DNA of 15,906 bases from Polyangiaceae bacterium. Lineage in GTDB: Bacteria > Myxococcota_A > Polyangia > Polyangiales > Polyangiaceae. Position 1 is the first letter of the stretch, and the number at the start of each line of letters is the position of its first letter. Below the pieces are notes generated by a model. That model did not search any database. It was not told where the DNA came from and saw nothing but the letters and a program-made list of their open reading frames with translations. Where the stretch lies: contig JAICXU010000011.1 in NCBI GenBank assembly GCA_025934595.1, positions 1-15,906 on the forward strand, in the 5' to 3' direction. This document shows positions 13,135 to 15,906 of this stretch, one piece after another. The position numbers were made by a program, and so were the translations under genes.

Positions 13135-14955
13135 ATGACTCCTCTTGATTCGCCGCCCGCGTCGCGCCGACCGGAAGAATCGCCGCCATCGAGCTCGGAC
13201 GTTCTCGCGCAAGCGGCGCAAAATCGGCAGACGCGCACGCGCATCGTCGTCGCGCTCGTCGGTGCCGTCGTCGTCGCGGGCGGAGTCGGCGTCGCGGTGA
13301 TGACGACGCGCGGCGCGCAAGCGGCGACACAAAAAGCGTGGAACGATCTCAGCGCGTGCACGCTCGGCGGTCCGCTCGCTGCGAACGAGCGTGCGAGCAG
13401 CCGTGCCCGTGCCATTCAGCTCGTCGTGCTCGGCATTCCGGAAGAAAAGCGCGTGAGCACGAACGACGTCGGTTGGCCGGGACGCTGCGCCGGCTATGCG
13501 AGCGCGGTCGCCGAAGCTCTCCAACAAAACGACGACAAGCAGCCGCTCCTTGCATCGGCGACGAAGCTCGCGGACGCGCTCAAAGTCGGGCCGTCGAATC
13601 CGACGCTCGGCTCGGCGCTCGACGACGCGTGGCGCGACGCGGACAAGATGAAGCTCGTCGCGCAGCCGGGATCGGCAGTGACGGCGCCGCCGAAACCTGC
13701 GCATGCGATCGCCGTCGATTCGCTTCCTCTGGGATCGAAGCTGCTTTCACAAGGCTTCTCGCTCTCGAGCCTGCACACCGAATTTTCAGCGGGACAGACG
13801 CTTCGATTCTTGATCGACGAAAAGGACACGAAAGAGGGCCCGACGCTGTGCGAAATGGCGCCGAAGGAAAAGTCGCTGCGCTGCAAAGCGATTCCGGCGC
13901 CGGCCGCGAAGATGAGCCCCGCGCTGAGGCTCTGGGGAACTACCGAGGAGGGCGCCGCTCCCCTCGTGTTCGTCGGCGATCACGGTCGCGACGGCATCTA
14001 TCGATCCGATACGGGCGCGCTCGTCGAGAACAAGCTCACCTACGGCGCCTACGGAATTCACGCGCGAAAAGACGGCTCCTACGCGATGCTCATTTGGAAA
14101 GAGCCAGCGCCGGAGACGAAGCTCGAGACGGTGAGCGCGGGCGGCAAGCGCACCGACATCGGTCTCTTCGACCGCGAAAAAACCGGCAATCCTTATTACA
14201 ACTCCGGTCTCTTCTGGAATTTCGTCGTCAACAAAGCGTATGCGCCTGGCGAAGACGGCCTCCGCCTTTTCGTTCGCACACTCAGCGACGATGGATCGAT
14301 CTCGCCGCCCGTGGACGTCGGCGAGGTCGGCCAGCCTTCGCTCGTCGAAGGCGGTGACGAGCCTCCGCACATTCGCGCATGCCGAAGCGCGGACACGAGC
14401 GTGATTCGCGTGAAGGGCGAGAGCGCCGAGTACCTCTCGTTTTTTGCCGGCGGAAAATGGACGCAGCCCGTCGAGGCCGACACGATGGGCGGCGATCTCG
14501 CGTGTCGCGGAAACGAAGCGCTCCTCACGGGCGTCGATATCGAGACCGAAAAGAGGGGCGAGGTCTTCCGAACGCGATGCGACGTCACGTCGTGCAAGTC
14601 CGACGTCGTGAAGCTCGCCGATCTCTTCGCCCACAACGACGACATGTGGCCCGCGAGCGTCAACGCGATCTACGCCGCGGACGTCGCCGGCAAGGTCGCC
14701 GTGATTTGGCAGACGCAGCTCGGCGGCGTTCGCCTTCGCGTCGCGCCCGCGGATCAGCTCGCGAAAACCGATGACGTCGTCGTGTTCGACGATCGCATGC
14801 AAGACGGCATTTTGAAGCCTGAATCCACGCTTCTCGGGATGAACCTTCTGACGCAAGGAGACACGACGCTCCTCTTCTTGCGAACTGTTCCCGGAGTCTT
14901 CGTATTCCGCATCGAAGAGAGCGGCGGCATCACGCCGGTGCCGATCGGCACGTGA
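13135..14955 (+). CDS. Membrane-anchored protein with a large exported region, unknown function
   Basis: I do not recognise a family for this 606-residue protein. A Pro/Ser-rich cytoplasmic N-terminus (about 1-34) precedes one membrane helix (about 37-56, TRIVVALVGAVVVAGGVGVA), so the remaining 550 residues should face the periplasm. The first exported part is helical and Ala-rich with two Cys; the rest is rich in beta-type segments such as APLVFVGDHGRDGIY, KLTYGAYGIHARKDGSYAML and VAVIWQTQLGGVRLRV, a spacing that suggests a beta-propeller (inference). Cys pairs may form disulfides. ATG 13135 lies 36 residues before the helix and has no good ribosome site; an upstream ATG is followed quickly by a stop. 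It is divergent from the hydroquinone reductase and followed by the DUF4230 gene after 54 bases. Confidence 0.75.
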   Translation: MTPLDSPPASRRPEESPPSSSDVLAQAAQNRQTRTRIVVALVGAVVVAGGVGVAVMTTRGAQAATQKAWNDLSACTLGGPLAANERASSRARAIQLVVLGIPEEKRVSTNDVGWPGRCAGYASAVAEALQQNDDKQPLLASATKLADALKVGPSNPTLGSALDDAWRDADKMKLVAQPGSAVTAPPKPAHAIAVDSLPLGSKLLSQGFSLSSLHTEFSAGQTLRFLIDEKDTKEGPTLCEMAPKEKSLRCKAIPAPAAKMSPALRLWGTTEEGAAPLVFVGDHGRDGIYRSDTGALVENKLTYGAYGIHARKDGSYAMLIWKEPAPETKLETVSAGGKRTDIGLFDREKTGNPYYNSGLFWNFVVNKAYAPGEDGLRLFVRTLSDDGSISPPVDVGEVGQPSLVEGGDEPPHIRACRSADTSVIRVKGESAEYLSFFAGGKWTQPVEADTMGGDLACRGNEALLTGVDIETEKRGEVFRTRCDVTSCKSDVVKLADLFAHNDDMWPASVNAIYAADVAGKVAVIWQTQLGGVRLRVAPADQLAKTDDVVVFDDRMQDGILKPESTLLGMNLLTQGDTTLLFLRTVPGVFVFRIEESGGITPVPIGT

Positions 14956-14961
14956 CAGGAC

Positions 14962-14979
14962 GCGCACAAGCCTGTGCGC
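14962..14979 (+). promoter_or_regulatory. Perfect 7-bp stem-loop upstream of the DUF4230 gene
   Basis: GCGCACA and TGTGCGC are perfect inverted copies around the four-base loop AGCC. No T-run follows. Its centre lies about 40 bases before the predicted start of transcription at 15010, so it could be an operator in the -35 region or a weak terminator of the gene before it. Confidence 0.4.
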
Positions 14980-14997
14980 TATCACACGCGTCGTGGT

Positions 14998-15003
14998 TAG
15001 AAT
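14998..15003 (+). promoter_or_regulatory. Putative -10 box TAGAAT for the DUF4230 gene
   Basis: TAGAAT ends six bases before ATG 15010, the same distance as in front of the ABC ATPase and met8-like genes. No good -35 box is seen; a stem-loop lies there instead. Confidence 0.4.
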
Positions 15004-15009
15004 CGGAGC

Positions 15010-15657
15010 ATGAGCGGCTCCGACCCCTACGTTCCGCTTCCCAGGAAGGCGCCGTTTTTTGCGCTTCTCGCCGTCGCGCTCGTGCTCATCGCGGGCATCG
15101 TCGGCGTGTTCGCGGCGCATGCGTTTCACGAGCCGGTGCCGCCTCCCGCGAGCAGCGTCGAGGTGAAGTCGTCGCCCACGTTGCTCCTCGCCGTGCGAGA
15201 CCTCGCGCGTCTCGAGACGAACGAGATGCATTTCGAAAAAGTGATCGACCTCACCGACAAGCAGAGTCGCTTCTTCGGTTTGGTCGACGCCACGGACGCG
15301 ATCCTCCTCGTGGCGACCGGCGACGTCACGATGGGCGTCGATCTCGCGAAGGTCGGTGACTCCGACATCCATTTCGATCCCGTCACGCATTCGGCGACGA
15401 TGACGTTGCCGGCGCCGGAGATCTTTTCGACGACCCTCGACGAGAAGAAGACCTACGTGTACACGCGGTCGACGAGCACGCTCGCCGAGCGCAACGACCA
15501 GCTCGAGACGCGTGCGCGGCAAGAAGCGGTCAGTGCCATCGCGGACGCGGCGAAGACCGACGAGGCGACGAATCAAGCCAAAAAACAGGCTGAACGTGAG
15601 CTGCGCGCGCTTGCGACCGCGCTCGGCGCAAAAGACGTGACGTTCGTCTGGAAGTAG
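15010..15657 (+). CDS. DUF4230-type membrane-anchored protein
   Basis: The 215-residue protein has a short cytoplasmic start, one membrane helix (about 14-35, PFFALLAVALVLIAGIVGVF) and an exported domain. That domain carries marks I associate with DUF4230: a leading RDLARLETNEMHFEKVIDL strand pair, DVTMGVDLAKV, then HSATMTLPAPEIFSTTLDEK and a charged C-terminal helix rich in Ala, Glu, Gln and Lys. The molecular function of that family is not known to me. ATG 15010 has GGAG directly upstream and a TAGAAT box six bases before it, so either a very short leader or a leaderless message is possible. It converges on the regulator gene with four bases between the stops. Confidence 0.8.
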   Translation: MSGSDPYVPLPRKAPFFALLAVALVLIAGIVGVFAAHAFHEPVPPPASSVEVKSSPTLLLAVRDLARLETNEMHFEKVIDLTDKQSRFFGLVDATDAILLVATGDVTMGVDLAKVGDSDIHFDPVTHSATMTLPAPEIFSTTLDEKKTYVYTRSTSTLAERNDQLETRARQEAVSAIADAAKTDEATNQAKKQAERELRALATALGAKDVTFVWK

Positions 15658-15661
15658 ATCG

Positions 15662-15906
15662 TCAGCCGGCGAGGTGCTTGCGCTTCACCATCTCGACGAG
15701 CGTCGTACGATTGATGCCGAGGAGCTGCGCCGCGCGATTCTTGTTCCACCCGGTGCGATCGAGCGCCTGACGAATCAGCGCGTTCTCGTACTCCTCCATC
15801 GCGGAGCGAAGATCGATGCCGTCGTTCGGCAAGCTTTGCACGGCGGGCGCAACCTTCATCACCGAGCTCACGGGAGCGGGCGGAAGCGCCACGATGACCT
15901 CCGACG
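15662..15906 (-). CDS. C-terminal part of a sigma-54-dependent (NtrC-type) regulator, Fis DNA-binding domain
   Basis: Only the last 80 or so residues are in the window; the frame is open to the right edge. The Fis-type helix-turn-helix is clear: EYENALIRQALDRTGWNKNR, AAQLLGINRTTL, then VEMVKRKHLAG at the end. This is the DNA-binding end of NtrC-family enhancer-binding proteins. The preceding linker (SEVIVALPPAP and onward, Pro- and Val-rich) carries no motif, and the AAA+ domain must lie outside. An internal GTG at 15892 would give a 76-residue Fis-only protein, which is less likely given the open frame. Target genes cannot be read from this fragment. Confidence 0.85.
   Translation of the reverse strand, partial: SEVIVALPPAPVSSVMKVAPAVQSLPNDGIDLRSAMEEYENALIRQALDRTGWNKNRAAQLLGINRTTLVEMVKRKHLAG

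Noticed and set aside
13786..15576. A 596-codon minus-strand open frame opposite the unknown membrane protein and DUF4230 gene
   Set aside because: Arg/His/Asp-rich composition without signal, helix or motif. The plus-strand genes have topology and family marks.

Overview
The window is GC-rich (roughly two thirds G+C by eye, strong G/C preference at third codon positions) and fully coding, with gaps of at most about 110 bases. Several traits suggest a deltaproteobacterium of the Myxococcota, probably a Polyangia/Labilithrix-like lineage. There is a zinc-ribbon/membrane-anchor/AgmX-like protein, a lipoprotein with an Asp/Ala/Ser/Gly linker after the lipobox, and an NtrC-type Fis domain. The taxonomic call is an inference. 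I saw no tRNA, rRNA, CRISPR array, transposase or prophage gene.

Layout. (1) 1-1231, minus: an FAD/NAD(P) oxidoreductase whose conserved C-terminal region continues in the same frame past two TAA codons to the window edge. (2) 1283-2182, plus: a zinc-ribbon, single-pass membrane protein. (3) 2234-10690: a sulfate assimilation island. It holds met8-type siroheme synthase (plus); uroporphyrinogen-III methyltransferase, ABC permease and ABC ATPase (minus, one operon read leftward from about 5237); then, divergently, sat, cysC, ferredoxin-type sulfite/nitrite reductase, cysH and a Tat/lipobox substrate-binding protein (plus, one operon from 5348). (4) 10706-13068, minus: a secreted lipoprotein with an HExxE motif and a glutathionyl-hydroquinone reductase. 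(5) 13135-15657, plus: a membrane-anchored protein of unknown function and a DUF4230 protein. (6) 15662 to the right edge, minus: the Fis-type C-terminus of a sigma-54-dependent regulator.

How the island would work. Sat activates sulfate to APS, CysC can phosphorylate it to PAPS, the Fe-S-type CysH reduces APS (and/or PAPS) to sulfite, and the siroheme/4Fe-4S reductase makes sulfide. SUMT and the Met8-like enzyme make siroheme for that reductase. The transporter, of the nitrate/sulfonate/taurine family rather than CysPTWA, is split: ATPase and permease lie on the left arm and the binding protein at the end of the right arm. Its substrate is therefore probably sulfate or another oxidised sulfur compound.

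The main points for a second look are: two in-frame TAA codons inside a well-preserved oxidoreductase frame; a perfect 9-bp inverted repeat in the divergent sulfur promoter region; a TANNNT box exactly six bases before three start codons (predicted leaderless transcripts); and a 236-base tail-to-tail overlap between the two siroheme genes. I found no clearly novel defence or mobile system.
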